DNA from: Thalassobius sp034670005
GTDB taxonomy: Bacteria > Pseudomonadota > Alphaproteobacteria > Rhodobacterales > Rhodobacteraceae
Direction: 5' to 3'
Assembly (NCBI RefSeq): GCF_034670005.1
Contig: NZ_JAXMOH010000003.1
Location: 62,001-126,000, forward strand
Length of the DNA: 64,000 bases
The notes under the pieces were generated by a model that saw only the letters and a program-made list of their open reading frames with translations, was not told the origin of the DNA and did no database searches. This document shows, piece by piece, positions 42,323 to 50,824 of the stretch (its first letter is position 1; each line of letters opens with the position of its first letter). The translations under genes and the position numbers were made by a program.

Positions 42323-42928
42323 ATGAAACTCGTATATTCCCCCGCATCGCCCTTCGTCCGCAAGGTCGCGGTGGTGCTGCATGAAACCGGGCAATTCGAC
42401 GATGTCGACCTGTTGCCGGTGAAAACCACGCCGGTCTCGACCCCGGCCGAACTGCAATCGGCCAACCCGCTGGGCAAGATCCCGGCGCTGATCCGCGGCG
42501 ACGGGCCGGCGATCTATGACAGCCGGGTGATCTGCCAGTTCCTCAACGACCGCGCCGGCGGCGGGCTCTATCCCGATGCCAGCCGCTGGGAGGTGATGAC
42601 GCTCGAAGCCACCGCCGACGGCATCCTCGATGCCGCGGTGCTGATGGTCTACGAAAGCAGGGTGCGGCCCGCTCACATGGTCTATGACGACTGGGTCGAG
42701 GCGCAATGGGAAAAGGCGTCGCGCGGGGTCAGGGCGGTCAATGACCGTTGGATGGCACATCTCACCGGTCCGCTGAATATCGGCCAGATCGCCATCGCCT
42801 GTGCGCTCGGATACCTTGATTTCCGTCATGCCGATCGCAACTGGCGCAAGGGCAACGACGCGCTTGACGACTGGTTCGCGGTGTTTTCCGAACGCGACAG
42901 CATGACCGCCACCCGTCCCGGCGACTGA
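42323..42928 (+). CDS. Glutathione S-transferase family protein
   Basis: 201 residues with an N-terminal thioredoxin-like domain (MKLVYSPASPFVRKVAVVLH; the S-P-F-V-R-K motif places the catalytic Ser or Cys site as Ser) and NPLGKIPALI with DSRVICQFLN (glutathione-binding cis-Pro and Ser). The helical C-terminal domain follows (WEVMTLEATADGILDAAVLM; FRHADRNWRKGNDAL). The substrate is unknown. The conserved two-hairpin repeat starts 3 bp after its stop codon. Confidence 0.9.
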   Translation: MKLVYSPASPFVRKVAVVLHETGQFDDVDLLPVKTTPVSTPAELQSANPLGKIPALIRGDGPAIYDSRVICQFLNDRAGGGLYPDASRWEVMTLEATADGILDAAVLMVYESRVRPAHMVYDDWVEAQWEKASRGVRAVNDRWMAHLTGPLNIGQIAIACALGYLDFRHADRNWRKGNDALDDWFAVFSERDSMTATRPGD

Positions 42929-42930
42929 CG

Positions 42931-43010
42931 GTTTCTTTTTGGTTGAAATACTCTGGGGTGAATGCTTTGAAAATCATTTCGATTTTCAAGGCAGAGGGGC
43001 AACGCCCCTG
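42931..43010 (+). repeat. Convergent-end two-hairpin repeat, copy C (diverged)
   Basis: An 80-bp element beginning 3 bp after the GST stop: lead GTTTCTTTTTGGTTGAAATA, then a 12-bp hairpin (42964-42975 with 42981-42992, one G-T pair) and a GC hairpin (42995-43000 with 43004-43009, loop AAC). Same order of parts as copies A and B. It lies between two convergent genes (GST and the outer-membrane protein). Confidence 0.65.
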
Positions 43011-43092
43011 ACCCCCGTGGCGTCAGGCCAAAGGCCTGCGCTGCGGAAAACCTGCGCGCGCCTGTGGGCGCGCACCGGTCACCCGCTCTGGT

Positions 43093-43752
43093 TCAGAATG
43101 AAAAATTCACGCCGACATTCAATGCGTTGGTGATGATTCGCGTATGCAGATCGCCACCACCGGTCAGGTCCACATCATTGTTTGAAATGGTGAACTGGTA
43201 TTCGCCGAACAGCGCCCAGCGATCATTCAGCTTGTAGCTGGCCCCGGCCGTCAGTCGCGCCGCCGGACTGGTATACTGATATTCATAGGTATGCACGCCA
43301 CCCGATGGGGTGATGTCCACATGCGGAATCGCGACACCGATCCCGGCACCGACATAGGGGGTGAACTTGTCCCATTTGCCGGGCCAGCGCTTCATGTAGT
43401 TCACCGTCAGGATGTTAAGGCCATCGGTGAATTCCAGCCGGGTGAATTCCGGCGACATATCCGCCCCGGCATAAACCTTGTCATGGCTCAGCTCGAAGCC
43501 CCAACCCCAGTTGCCGCTTTGCCAGAACGTGACGCGGGCCCCGTAATAGGGTGGCATGGAAAAGGATTTGCCATCCCATCCGATCAAATTGCTGAAAGGA
43601 CCGGGATAATCCACCCCGGCCGGCAGAGTCCCGCTGGCCCGGCTGTGCGGCGAGGTCTGCCAGCCGCCATAGAGGCTGAGCTGCGTTTCAGCAGCCGCGG
43701 CGGAAGCAAGGCAAACGGTTAAGGCGGTGGAAGCAAGCAACAGGCGAGACAT
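43093..43752 (-). CDS. Outer-membrane beta-barrel protein, lipid A oxidase (LpxQ)-like
   Basis: 219 residues with a signal peptide (LLASTALTVCLASAAAAE) and a beta-barrel ending in aromatic NVGVNFSF. The pattern LSLYGGWQTSPHSRASGTLP, then GWDGKSFSMPPYYGARVTFW, GWGFELSHDKVYA and FTPYVGAGIGVAIPHVDI recalls the rhizobial lipid A oxidase LpxQ, which converts proximal glucosamine to aminogluconate. I rely on memory of that family, so the enzymatic role is probable rather than proven; a generic 8-stranded barrel protein is the alternative. The ATG at 43752 has AAGGGGA upstream. The long in-frame stretch further upstream is antisense to petA and petB. Confidence 0.7.
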   Translation of the reverse strand: MSRLLLASTALTVCLASAAAAETQLSLYGGWQTSPHSRASGTLPAGVDYPGPFSNLIGWDGKSFSMPPYYGARVTFWQSGNWGWGFELSHDKVYAGADMSPEFTRLEFTDGLNILTVNYMKRWPGKWDKFTPYVGAGIGVAIPHVDITPSGGVHTYEYQYTSPAARLTAGASYKLNDRWALFGEYQFTISNNDVDLTGGGDLHTRIITNALNVGVNFSF

Positions 43753-43989
43753 CTGGTTCCCCTTCTGAATGAAAGCGACTGTAAAGCAATTTTTACTGGC
43801 GAAATAGGCCCGATACGAGGGCTGTGCAACCGCGACACTTCCGCACCTGTTGCTTTCGCGCAACCCCAAAGCGTCATTGTCTGCTGGACTGAGCGGGAAT
43901 CCCCCGCTAAATAGCGCCACGGAAAGGCTGCGTAACCCGCGGCCCCAACCGCTATAGGCCCGATGCGGCCGAAGAATGGAGAGAACCTC

Positions 43990-44550
43990 GTGTCCCACGC
44001 AGAAGATCACGAAGGCACCCGCAGGGACTTCCTGTATTACGCCACCGCAGGCGCCGGTGCCGTAGCCACAGGTGCCGCAGTTTGGCCGCTTGTCAATCAG
44101 ATGAACCCCTCCGCCGACGTCAAGGCTCTGGCCTCGATTCGCGTCGATGTTTCTGGCATCGAACCGGGCACCCAGCTGACCGTTAAATGGTTGGGCAAGC
44201 CGGTCTTCATTCGCCGCCGGACGCAAGAAGAAATCGATGCGGCCCGTGCTGTGGATCTGAATGATCTGATCGACACGAAATCGGAAAACGCCAACAAACC
44301 CGGCACCGACGCGTCGGACGTGAACCGCACGCTGGACGAAGCCGGCGAATGGTTGGTGATGATCGGCGTATGTACCCATCTCGGCTGTGTGCCGATCGGC
44401 GATGGCGCCGGTGATTTTGGCGGTTGGTTCTGCCCCTGCCACGGCTCGCATTACGATGCCGCCGGTCGTATTCGCAAAGGCCCCGCACCGCGGAACCTGG
44501 ATGTGCCCGTCGCCGTCTTCGAAGACGAAACCACGATCAAGCTGGGTTAA
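43990..44550 (+). CDS. petA: Cytochrome bc1 Rieske iron-sulfur subunit
   Basis: 186 residues. N-terminal membrane anchor with a Tat-like RRDF (RRDFLYYATAGAGAVATGAA). Rieske cluster ligands CTHLGC (128-133) and CPCHG (148-152) with the disulfide Cys pair C133/C150. It is the electron-entry subunit of complex III in the cytoplasmic membrane. The start is GTG at 43990 (GGAGAG upstream), which gives the N-terminus shared with Rhodobacter PetA; an ATG at 43963 would add nine residues. First gene of petABC. Confidence 0.96.
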   Translation: MSHAEDHEGTRRDFLYYATAGAGAVATGAAVWPLVNQMNPSADVKALASIRVDVSGIEPGTQLTVKWLGKPVFIRRRTQEEIDAARAVDLNDLIDTKSENANKPGTDASDVNRTLDEAGEWLVMIGVCTHLGCVPIGDGAGDFGGWFCPCHGSHYDAAGRIRKGPAPRNLDVPVAVFEDETTIKLG

Positions 44551-44562
44551 GGGAGCGTAAGC

Positions 44563-45876
44563 ATGTCCGGAATTCCTCACGACCATTACGAGCCCAAATC
44601 GGGCGCTGAAAAATGGCTGCACAGCCGTCTGCCCATCGTTGGGCTGCTTTATGACACTCTGATGATCCCCACCCCGAAGAACCTGAACTGGTGGTGGATC
44701 TGGGGCATCGTCCTGGCCTTCTGCCTGGTGCTGCAAATCGTCACCGGCATCGTCCTGGTGATGCATTACACCCCGCATGTCGATCTGGCCTTTGCCAGCG
44801 TCGAACACATCATGCGTGACGTGAACGGCGGCTTCATGCTGCGCTACCTGCACGCCAATGGTGCTTCGCTGTTCTTCTTCGCGGTCTATGTCCACATCTT
44901 CCGCGGTCTGTTCTACGGCTCCTACAAGGCACCGCGCGAAATCACCTGGATCGTCGGCATGATCATCTATCTTCTGATGATGGCCACCGGCTTCATGGGC
45001 TATGTTCTGCCCTGGGGTCAGATGTCGTTCTGGGGCGCAACCGTGATCACCGGCCTGTTCGGCGCGATCCCGTTCATCGGTGAAACGATCCAGACCTGGC
45101 TCTTGGGCGGACCGGCAGTGGATAACGCCACGCTGAACCGCTTCTTCTCGCTGCACTACCTGCTGCCCTTCGTGATCGCCGCGCTGGTCATCGTCCATAT
45201 CTGGGCGTTCCACACCACCGGCAACAACAACCCCACCGGGGTCGATGTCCGCAAGGGATCGAAGGAAGAGGCCGAAAAAGACACCCTGCCATTCTGGCCC
45301 TATTTCGTGATCAAGGACGTGTTCGCCCTAGCGATCATCCTGGTGGTGTTCTTTGCCATCGTCGGCTTCATGCCCAACTTCCTGGGCGAACCCGATAACT
45401 ATATCGAAGCCAACCCGCTGGCGACGCCCGCGCATATCGTTCCGGAATGGTACTTCCTGCCGTTCTACGCGATCCTGCGTGCCTTCACCGGCGATGTCTG
45501 GGTGGTGATGTTCGCAAGCTGGATCACCGGCGGCATCGTTGATGCGAAATTCTTCGGTGTGCTGGCGATGTTCGGCGCGATCATCGTGATGGCTCTGGTG
45601 CCTTGGCTGGATACCAGCCGGGTCCGCTCGGGCCGGTTCCGCCCGCAGTTCAAGTGGTGGTTCTACCTGTTGGTGGTCGACTTCATCGTGCTGATGTGGT
45701 GCGGCAGCCAGCCGCCCGAAGGCATCGCACCGATGCTGTCGCTGATCGGCTCTGCCTACTGGTTCGGTTATTTCCTGGTGATCCTGCCGATTCTGGGCGT
45801 GATCGAAAAACCGACCGCGGCCCCGGCCACGATCGAGGAAGACTTCAACGCCCATTATGGCAAACCTGCCGAATAA
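44563..45876 (+). CDS. petB: Cytochrome b (bc1 complex)
   Basis: 437 residues, eight-plus transmembrane helices. Haem-binding His pairs lie in helices B and D (YLHANGASLFFFAVYVHIFR; PFVIAALVIVHIWAFHTTGN). The Qo site has PEWYFLPFYAILRAFTGDVW (PEWY). It oxidises quinol at the Qo site and reduces it at Qi. It follows petA by 12 bp and petC follows it by 15 bp. Confidence 0.97.
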   Translation: MSGIPHDHYEPKSGAEKWLHSRLPIVGLLYDTLMIPTPKNLNWWWIWGIVLAFCLVLQIVTGIVLVMHYTPHVDLAFASVEHIMRDVNGGFMLRYLHANGASLFFFAVYVHIFRGLFYGSYKAPREITWIVGMIIYLLMMATGFMGYVLPWGQMSFWGATVITGLFGAIPFIGETIQTWLLGGPAVDNATLNRFFSLHYLLPFVIAALVIVHIWAFHTTGNNNPTGVDVRKGSKEEAEKDTLPFWPYFVIKDVFALAIILVVFFAIVGFMPNFLGEPDNYIEANPLATPAHIVPEWYFLPFYAILRAFTGDVWVVMFASWITGGIVDAKFFGVLAMFGAIIVMALVPWLDTSRVRSGRFRPQFKWWFYLLVVDFIVLMWCGSQPPEGIAPMLSLIGSAYWFGYFLVILPILGVIEKPTAAPATIEEDFNAHYGKPAE

Positions 45877-45891
45877 GAAGGAAACGGGATA

Positions 45892-46680
45892 ATGCTTAAG
45901 AAACTTGCGATTACCGCAGTTGCGGCCCTGACCTTCTCGGCAGGTGGCGCAATGGCCAGCGAAGGTGGTCAGATCCACGACGTGGACTTTTCCTTCGAAG
46001 GTCCGTTCGGCAAATTCGACCAGATGCAGCTGCAGCGCGGCCTTCAGGTCTATACCGAGGTCTGTTCGGCCTGCCACGGCATGAAATTCGTGCCGATCCG
46101 CACGCTGGCCGACGAAGGTGGCCCGGCACTGCCCGAAGATCAGGTTCGTGCCTATGCCGCGCAGATGGACATCTACGATGCGGAGCTTGACGATACCCGG
46201 CCCCGCATTCCGGCGGATCACTTCCCTGAATCGTCGATGTCCAACGCCCCCGACCTGTCGCTGATGGCGAAGGCGCGCAAAGGCTTCTCGGGGCCGAACG
46301 GTCTGCTGGTCAACCAGCTGTTCAAGGGGCTGGGTGGTCCGGAATACATCACCGCGATCCTGACCAGCTATACCGGCGAGGAAAAGGAATCGGCAGGCAC
46401 GACGTTCTATGAAAACACCGCCTTCCCGGGCGGCTGGATCGCCATGCCGCCGCCGATGGCGGGTGAGGATGTGGAATATGCCGACGGTCATTCGAATTCG
46501 CTGCATCACGAAGCCGAAGACGTCGCTGCGTTCCTGATGTGGGCTGCGGAACCCAAGATGATGGCGCGTCAGCATGCCGGTTTTGTCGCCGTGCTGTTCC
46601 TCAGCGTGTTGTCGGTGCTGCTCTATCTGACCAACAAACGCCTCTGGGCGCCGATCAAGAAAAAAGCGAAGGAAGCGTAA
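45892..46680 (+). CDS. petC: Cytochrome c1 (bc1 complex)
   Basis: 262 residues with a signal peptide (KKLAITAVAALTFSAGGAMA), CSACH haem c motif (C58, C61, H62), an Asp/Glu-rich loop (PRIPADHFPESSMSNAPDLS), and a C-terminal anchor helix (HAGFVAVLFLSVLSVLLYLT). The Met ligand region is near GWIAMPPPMAGEDVEY. It passes electrons from the Rieske protein to cytochrome c. Last gene of the operon, followed by a strong terminator. Confidence 0.96.
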   Translation: MLKKLAITAVAALTFSAGGAMASEGGQIHDVDFSFEGPFGKFDQMQLQRGLQVYTEVCSACHGMKFVPIRTLADEGGPALPEDQVRAYAAQMDIYDAELDDTRPRIPADHFPESSMSNAPDLSLMAKARKGFSGPNGLLVNQLFKGLGGPEYITAILTSYTGEEKESAGTTFYENTAFPGGWIAMPPPMAGEDVEYADGHSNSLHHEAEDVAAFLMWAAEPKMMARQHAGFVAVLFLSVLSVLLYLTNKRLWAPIKKKAKEA

Positions 46681-46706
46681 GCTTCGCAGTCGCGTCTGAT
46701 CTTAGA

Positions 46707-46731
46707 AAGCCCCGCTTCGGCGGGGCTTTTT
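46707..46731 (+). terminator. Terminator after petC
   Basis: A 9-bp stem AAGCCCCGC/GCGGGGCTT (46707-46715 with 46720-46728) around a TTCG tetraloop, then TTT. A textbook rho-independent terminator, 26 bp after the petC stop. Confidence 0.9.
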
Positions 46732-46777
46732 CTTTGCGCGGAGGAGGAGCAGAAGGCACTCTGTCGCGCGGCCCATT

Positions 46778-46853
46778 GGGGGCGCTGCCCCCGCCGTTGA
46801 AAATCTGTCGATTTGCAACGCCTCCCCCGGGATATTTTTGAACAAAAGAAGGC
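46778..46853 (-). repeat. Convergent-end two-hairpin repeat, copy B
   Basis: Reverse-oriented counterpart of copy A: in minus-strand sense it starts at 46853, directly after the UbiH-type gene stop, and ends with the same GGGGGC-AGC-GCCCCC hairpin. A ~28-bp core is identical to copy A. It lies between convergent petC and ubiH-type genes, with the petC terminator on the far side. Confidence 0.8.
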
Positions 46854-48071
46854 TTAGCGCATCAGTTCGGGCAAGTCGCCCGTTAACCCGGCAGCTTCGC
46901 GGATGAAATTCCGCCGCAGCGGCGGCAACGCGTTGATCAACCCCATGCCCAGATCGCGGGTCGCCCGCAGCAATGGGTTGTCGTTGGAAAACAGCCGGTT
47001 GGTCAGGTCGGTGGTCAGCGCCAGCGTGGCGGTGTCGAACCGGCGCCATTCCTGATAGCGGTCCAGCACCAGCGATGACGCGATATCTTCACCGCGGCGG
47101 CGCGCTTCGGTCAGGACTTGCGCCAGGGCAGCGACATCGCGCAGCCCCGCATTCAGCCCCTGACCGGCAATCGGGTGCATGCCATGGGCGGCATCCCCGA
47201 TCAATGCCAGCCGGTCGCCGACAAAACTGTTGGCGACGGTCAGGGTGAGCGGATAGGTGAATCGGTTTCCGGCCAGACGAATGTCGCCCAGGAAATCGCC
47301 AAAACGTGGCCGCAAGACCTGCATGTAATCGTCATCCGGCAATGCCTGGAACAGGGCAGCGTTTTCATGGGTTTCCGACCATACGATTGACGATTTGTTG
47401 CCCGGCAAAGGCAGGATGGCCAGCGGCCCGGGTGGCATGAAGAACTGATGCGCGATGCCGTGATGCGGCAGATCGTGTTCGATGGCGCAGACCAGCGCGG
47501 TCTGGCCGTAATCCCAGCCGCTGCGGCTGATCCCGGCCCGTTGCGCGGTGCCCGAATTGCGCCCGTCGCAGCCGATCAGCAAACGCCCGCGCAGGGCTTT
47601 GCCGGAAGCCAGCGTCACGCTGATCCCGGTCGCATCCGCGGCCTGTGCGGTGACGGTTTCGCCATCCAGAACCGTGATCTGGTCGCTTGCGGCCATCGCA
47701 TCGAACAGGGCGCGGCGCAAAAAACGGTCTTCCAGCATGTAGCCCATCGGGCCTTCTTCGATCTCGGCATGGTCGAAATGCAGGAAAAAGGGCGACAGCG
47801 GCCCTTCGCCGGCGCGCCCGTCGCTGACCTTGATTTCCAGCATCGGCTGACTGTGACCGGCCAGCGCGGGCCACAGCCCGATATTGGCCAGAAGCCGCTT
47901 TGAGGCCAATGCCAGCGCATAGGCGCGGCCGTCGAAATCGTCCCGGGCCTGGGCGGCGCGGGGCAGGCTGTCGATCACCGTGACACCGAAACCGGCCCCG
48001 GCAAGCGCCAGCGCCAAGGCCGGGCCGTTCAAGCCGCCGCCGACAATCAGGATATCGCTGTCATATTCCAT
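46854..48071 (-). CDS. UbiH/UbiF/Coq6-family FAD hydroxylase
   Basis: 405 residues. FAD-binding ILIVGGGLNGPALALALAGA at the N-terminus, the DG motif GCDGRNSGTAQRAGI, and the second FAD motif LIGDAAHGMHPIAGQGLNAG near the C-terminus are all present. These mark the aromatic-ring hydroxylases of ubiquinone synthesis; which ring position is modified cannot be told from the sequence. ATG at 48071 begins the FAD motif region directly; the frame is open further upstream but lacks support. It is divergent from the amidase gene. Confidence 0.92.
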   Translation of the reverse strand: MEYDSDILIVGGGLNGPALALALAGAGFGVTVIDSLPRAAQARDDFDGRAYALALASKRLLANIGLWPALAGHSQPMLEIKVSDGRAGEGPLSPFFLHFDHAEIEEGPMGYMLEDRFLRRALFDAMAASDQITVLDGETVTAQAADATGISVTLASGKALRGRLLIGCDGRNSGTAQRAGISRSGWDYGQTALVCAIEHDLPHHGIAHQFFMPPGPLAILPLPGNKSSIVWSETHENAALFQALPDDDYMQVLRPRFGDFLGDIRLAGNRFTYPLTLTVANSFVGDRLALIGDAAHGMHPIAGQGLNAGLRDVAALAQVLTEARRRGEDIASSLVLDRYQEWRRFDTATLALTTDLTNRLFSNDNPLLRATRDLGMGLINALPPLRRNFIREAAGLTGDLPELMR

Positions 48072-48151
48072 GAGATGCAATATGCAGCCCTGATCGGGAT
48101 TGTCCATGCGCCGCGCTGCCGCTACCGTTCGGAAAAACGCAGGAGATGACG

Positions 48152-49486
48152 ATGCAGGACTGGTTGAAAACAAGCGCGGCGGACTTGGGCCGGGGGATCG
48201 GGGAAGGATCAATCGACCCGGTGGCGCTGACGCAGACCTATCTCGACGCGATCGCGGCGCATCCGTTCCGCGACCGCATCTATGCCCGCGTTACCGCCGA
48301 GCGGGCGCTGGCCGAAGCCACGGCCGCCGCCGAACGGGCCCGCACCGGGTTCCGGCTGTCACCGCTCGACGGGGTGCCGATCAGTTGGAAAGACCTGTTC
48401 GATACCGCCGGGGTGGCGACCGAAGCCGGGTCGGCACTGCTGAAGGACCGGGTGCCGGAGGCGGATGCGCCGGTGCTGCGCAACGCCACTGCGAATGGTC
48501 TGGTCTGTCTGGGCAAAACCCATATGAGCGAACTGGCCTTTTCCGGTCTGGGGCTGAATCCGGTGACCGAATCGCCGCCCTGCGTCAACGACCATGACGC
48601 GGTGTCGGGCGGATCGTCCTCGGGGGCGGCGACGTCGGTCGCTTTCGGGCTGGCGGCCTGCGGCATCGGGTCGGATACTGGCGGGTCGGTGCGAATCCCG
48701 TCAGCCTGGAACGATCTGGTCGGGTTGAAAACCACCTCGGGGCGGATTTCGCTGCAGGGCGTGGTGCCGCTATGCGAAAAATTCGACACCGTTGGGCCGC
48801 TGTGCCGCACGGTCGAGGACGCGGCGCTGATGCTGGCGCTGCTTGAAGGCGGCAAACCGGCGGATCTGCGTGGCGCGACGCTGAAGGGCAAGCGCTTCGC
48901 GGTGCTGCAGACCGCAGTGCTGGACCCCTGCCGCCCGGAACCGCTGAAAGCGTTCGACGACGCGGTGGCGAGGTTGGCCGATGCCGGGGCTCAGATCACC
49001 CGAATCGACGCGCCCGAAGTGGCGCAGGCGATGGATCTGGCCGCAATCCTGTTCACCACCGAAGCTTACGGCACCTGGCGCGAAGTGATCGAGGCCAACC
49101 CGGGCCTGATGTTCGACCGTATTCTGGACCGGTTCCGGGGCGGCGCGCATCATCTGGGTGCCGACTACGTCGCCGCCTGGCAGGAATTGGAAGGCTATCG
49201 CAATCGTTGGTACACCCGTGTCGCCGGATATGATGCGGTGCTGTGTCCTTCGGCCCCGAACCTGCCACCGAAACTGGACCGGCTGATGGGCGATGATGAT
49301 TATTACGTCACCGAAAACCTGCTGACGCTGAACAACACAAGGGTCGGCAACCTGATGGGCAATTGCGGCGTGTCCCTTCCTACCGGGGTGCCCAGCTGCG
49401 GTATCCTGTTCAACGGGTTGCCGTTTCAGGAAGAACGCCTGCTGCGCATCGCGGCGGCGGCCGAGACAGTTTTGACCGCCGGGTAA
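48152..49486 (+). CDS. Amidase signature family enzyme
   Basis: 444 residues. The catalytic Lys is in GVPISWKDLFDTAGVATEAG, and the Gly/Ser-rich signature GGSSSGAATSVAFGLAACGI with SDTGGSVRIPSAWNDLVGLK supplies the two catalytic Ser. Function likely hydrolysis of a small amide; it differs from GatA in lacking a gatCB neighbourhood. The start at 48152 was chosen because AGGAG lies 6 bases before it, while an ATG at 48146 overlaps the binding site. Confidence 0.9.
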   Translation: MQDWLKTSAADLGRGIGEGSIDPVALTQTYLDAIAAHPFRDRIYARVTAERALAEATAAAERARTGFRLSPLDGVPISWKDLFDTAGVATEAGSALLKDRVPEADAPVLRNATANGLVCLGKTHMSELAFSGLGLNPVTESPPCVNDHDAVSGGSSSGAATSVAFGLAACGIGSDTGGSVRIPSAWNDLVGLKTTSGRISLQGVVPLCEKFDTVGPLCRTVEDAALMLALLEGGKPADLRGATLKGKRFAVLQTAVLDPCRPEPLKAFDDAVARLADAGAQITRIDAPEVAQAMDLAAILFTTEAYGTWREVIEANPGLMFDRILDRFRGGAHHLGADYVAAWQELEGYRNRWYTRVAGYDAVLCPSAPNLPPKLDRLMGDDDYYVTENLLTLNNTRVGNLMGNCGVSLPTGVPSCGILFNGLPFQEERLLRIAAAAETVLTAG

Positions 49487-49629
49487 GCGCTGGTCGGGGA
49501 TGGCGGGCTACGTCAAAAAGGTCACAGCTGCCCCGACCCGGTCCGCAATAATCTGGACGAAAGCCATGTCATTGGGTACTCTGACAAAAAGCGGGGCGAA
49601 AACGATCCCGTAACCTGAGGCAGTACCAG

Positions 49630-50808
49630 ATGTTTCCCGAGCGGTTTTCGAACCTACCGGCTTATGCTTTTCCGCGTCTGCGCGCCCTGTTGGATGCGCA
49701 TGAACCGGGCGGCGAGGTCATACATATGACGATAGGCGAGCCGCGGCACGCCTTTCCCGATTGGGTGGCCGGGATTCTGGCCAAGAATATCGACGGCTTT
49801 GGGAATTATCCGCCCAATGATGGCACACCCGAATTGCAGGCGGCGATCAGCGGCTGGATCAGGCGGCGCTATGGCGTTGCGGTCGATCCGGCGACACAGG
49901 TGATGCCGCTGAACGGCACCCGCGAGGGGCTGTATAACGCCGCGATGGCGCTGATCCCGGAACGCAAACACGGCCAGACGCCCGTGGTTCTGATGCCCAA
50001 TCCGTTTTACCAGGTCTATATGATCGGGGCGATTTCGGTGGGGGCCGAACCGGTTTTCGTCCCCGCCACCAAAGAAACCGGCCACCTGCCGGATTTCACC
50101 GCCTTGCCCGACGATGTGCTCAATCGCACTGCCGTCGCCTATATCTGTTCGCCGGCCAATCCGCAGGGCGCGGTGGCCGACCGGGCCTATTGGACCGATC
50201 TGATCCGGTTGGCGGAAAAGCACGATTTCCGCATCTTCGCCGATGAATGCTATTCCGAGATTTACCGCGACGACCCGCCGGTCGGCGCATTGCAGGTGGC
50301 GCAGGATCTGGGCACCGATCCCGAACGGGTGCTGATTTTTCATTCGCTGTCGAAACGCTCGAACCTGCCGGGTCTGCGTTCGGGTTTTGTCGCTGGTGGG
50401 CCGGACTGCCTGCGCCGGATCAAGCAATTGCGCGCCTATGCCGGGGCACCGCTGCCGCTGCCGTTGCAACGGGTGGCCGAAGCGGTTTGGGCGGACGAAG
50501 AGCACGTGATCGAAAACCGCCGCCTGTATCGGGAAAAATTCGATATCGCGGATGAGATATTTGGGGATATCCCCGGCTATCACAGCCCGCAGGCGGGGTT
50601 TTTCCTGTGGCTGCCGGTCGAGGACGGCGAACAGGCCGCGCTGAAACTGTGGACCGAAACCGGGGTCCGGGTTCTGCCGGGTGCCTATCTGGCGCGCGAC
50701 GTGAACGGGTTCAATCCGGGCAAGAATTATATCCGGGTCGCCATGGTGGCCCCGAAACAAGACATGCGACGCGGGCTGATCCGGCTGCGCGAATGCATTT
50801 ATGACTAA
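49630..50808 (+). CDS. Class I/II aminotransferase (DapC-like)
   Basis: 392 residues, PLP-dependent. Lys-binding site HSLSKRSNLPGLRSGFVAGG and ICSPANPQGAVADRAYW (PLP ring Asn/Asp) with ADECYSEIY. It resembles the succinyldiaminopimelate aminotransferases, which would fit dapF in the same window; the alternative is another aspartate-type aminotransferase. It overlaps the upstream part of the ftsK reading frame, though the chosen ftsK start leaves a 16-bp gap. Confidence 0.85.
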   Translation: MFPERFSNLPAYAFPRLRALLDAHEPGGEVIHMTIGEPRHAFPDWVAGILAKNIDGFGNYPPNDGTPELQAAISGWIRRRYGVAVDPATQVMPLNGTREGLYNAAMALIPERKHGQTPVVLMPNPFYQVYMIGAISVGAEPVFVPATKETGHLPDFTALPDDVLNRTAVAYICSPANPQGAVADRAYWTDLIRLAEKHDFRIFADECYSEIYRDDPPVGALQVAQDLGTDPERVLIFHSLSKRSNLPGLRSGFVAGGPDCLRRIKQLRAYAGAPLPLPLQRVAEAVWADEEHVIENRRLYREKFDIADEIFGDIPGYHSPQAGFFLWLPVEDGEQAALKLWTETGVRVLPGAYLARDVNGFNPGKNYIRVAMVAPKQDMRRGLIRLRECIYD

Positions 50809-50824
50809 AAGAACGAGGGCAGGA

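Noticed and set aside
43093..45213. 706-residue minus-strand reading frame
   Set aside because: Only its last 219 residues are real (outer-membrane protein). The rest is antisense to petA and petB, has no domain and arises from high GC.
45328..46575. 415-residue minus-strand reading frame
   Set aside because: Antisense of petB and petC; the composition is that of a shadow frame and both plus-strand genes are complete.
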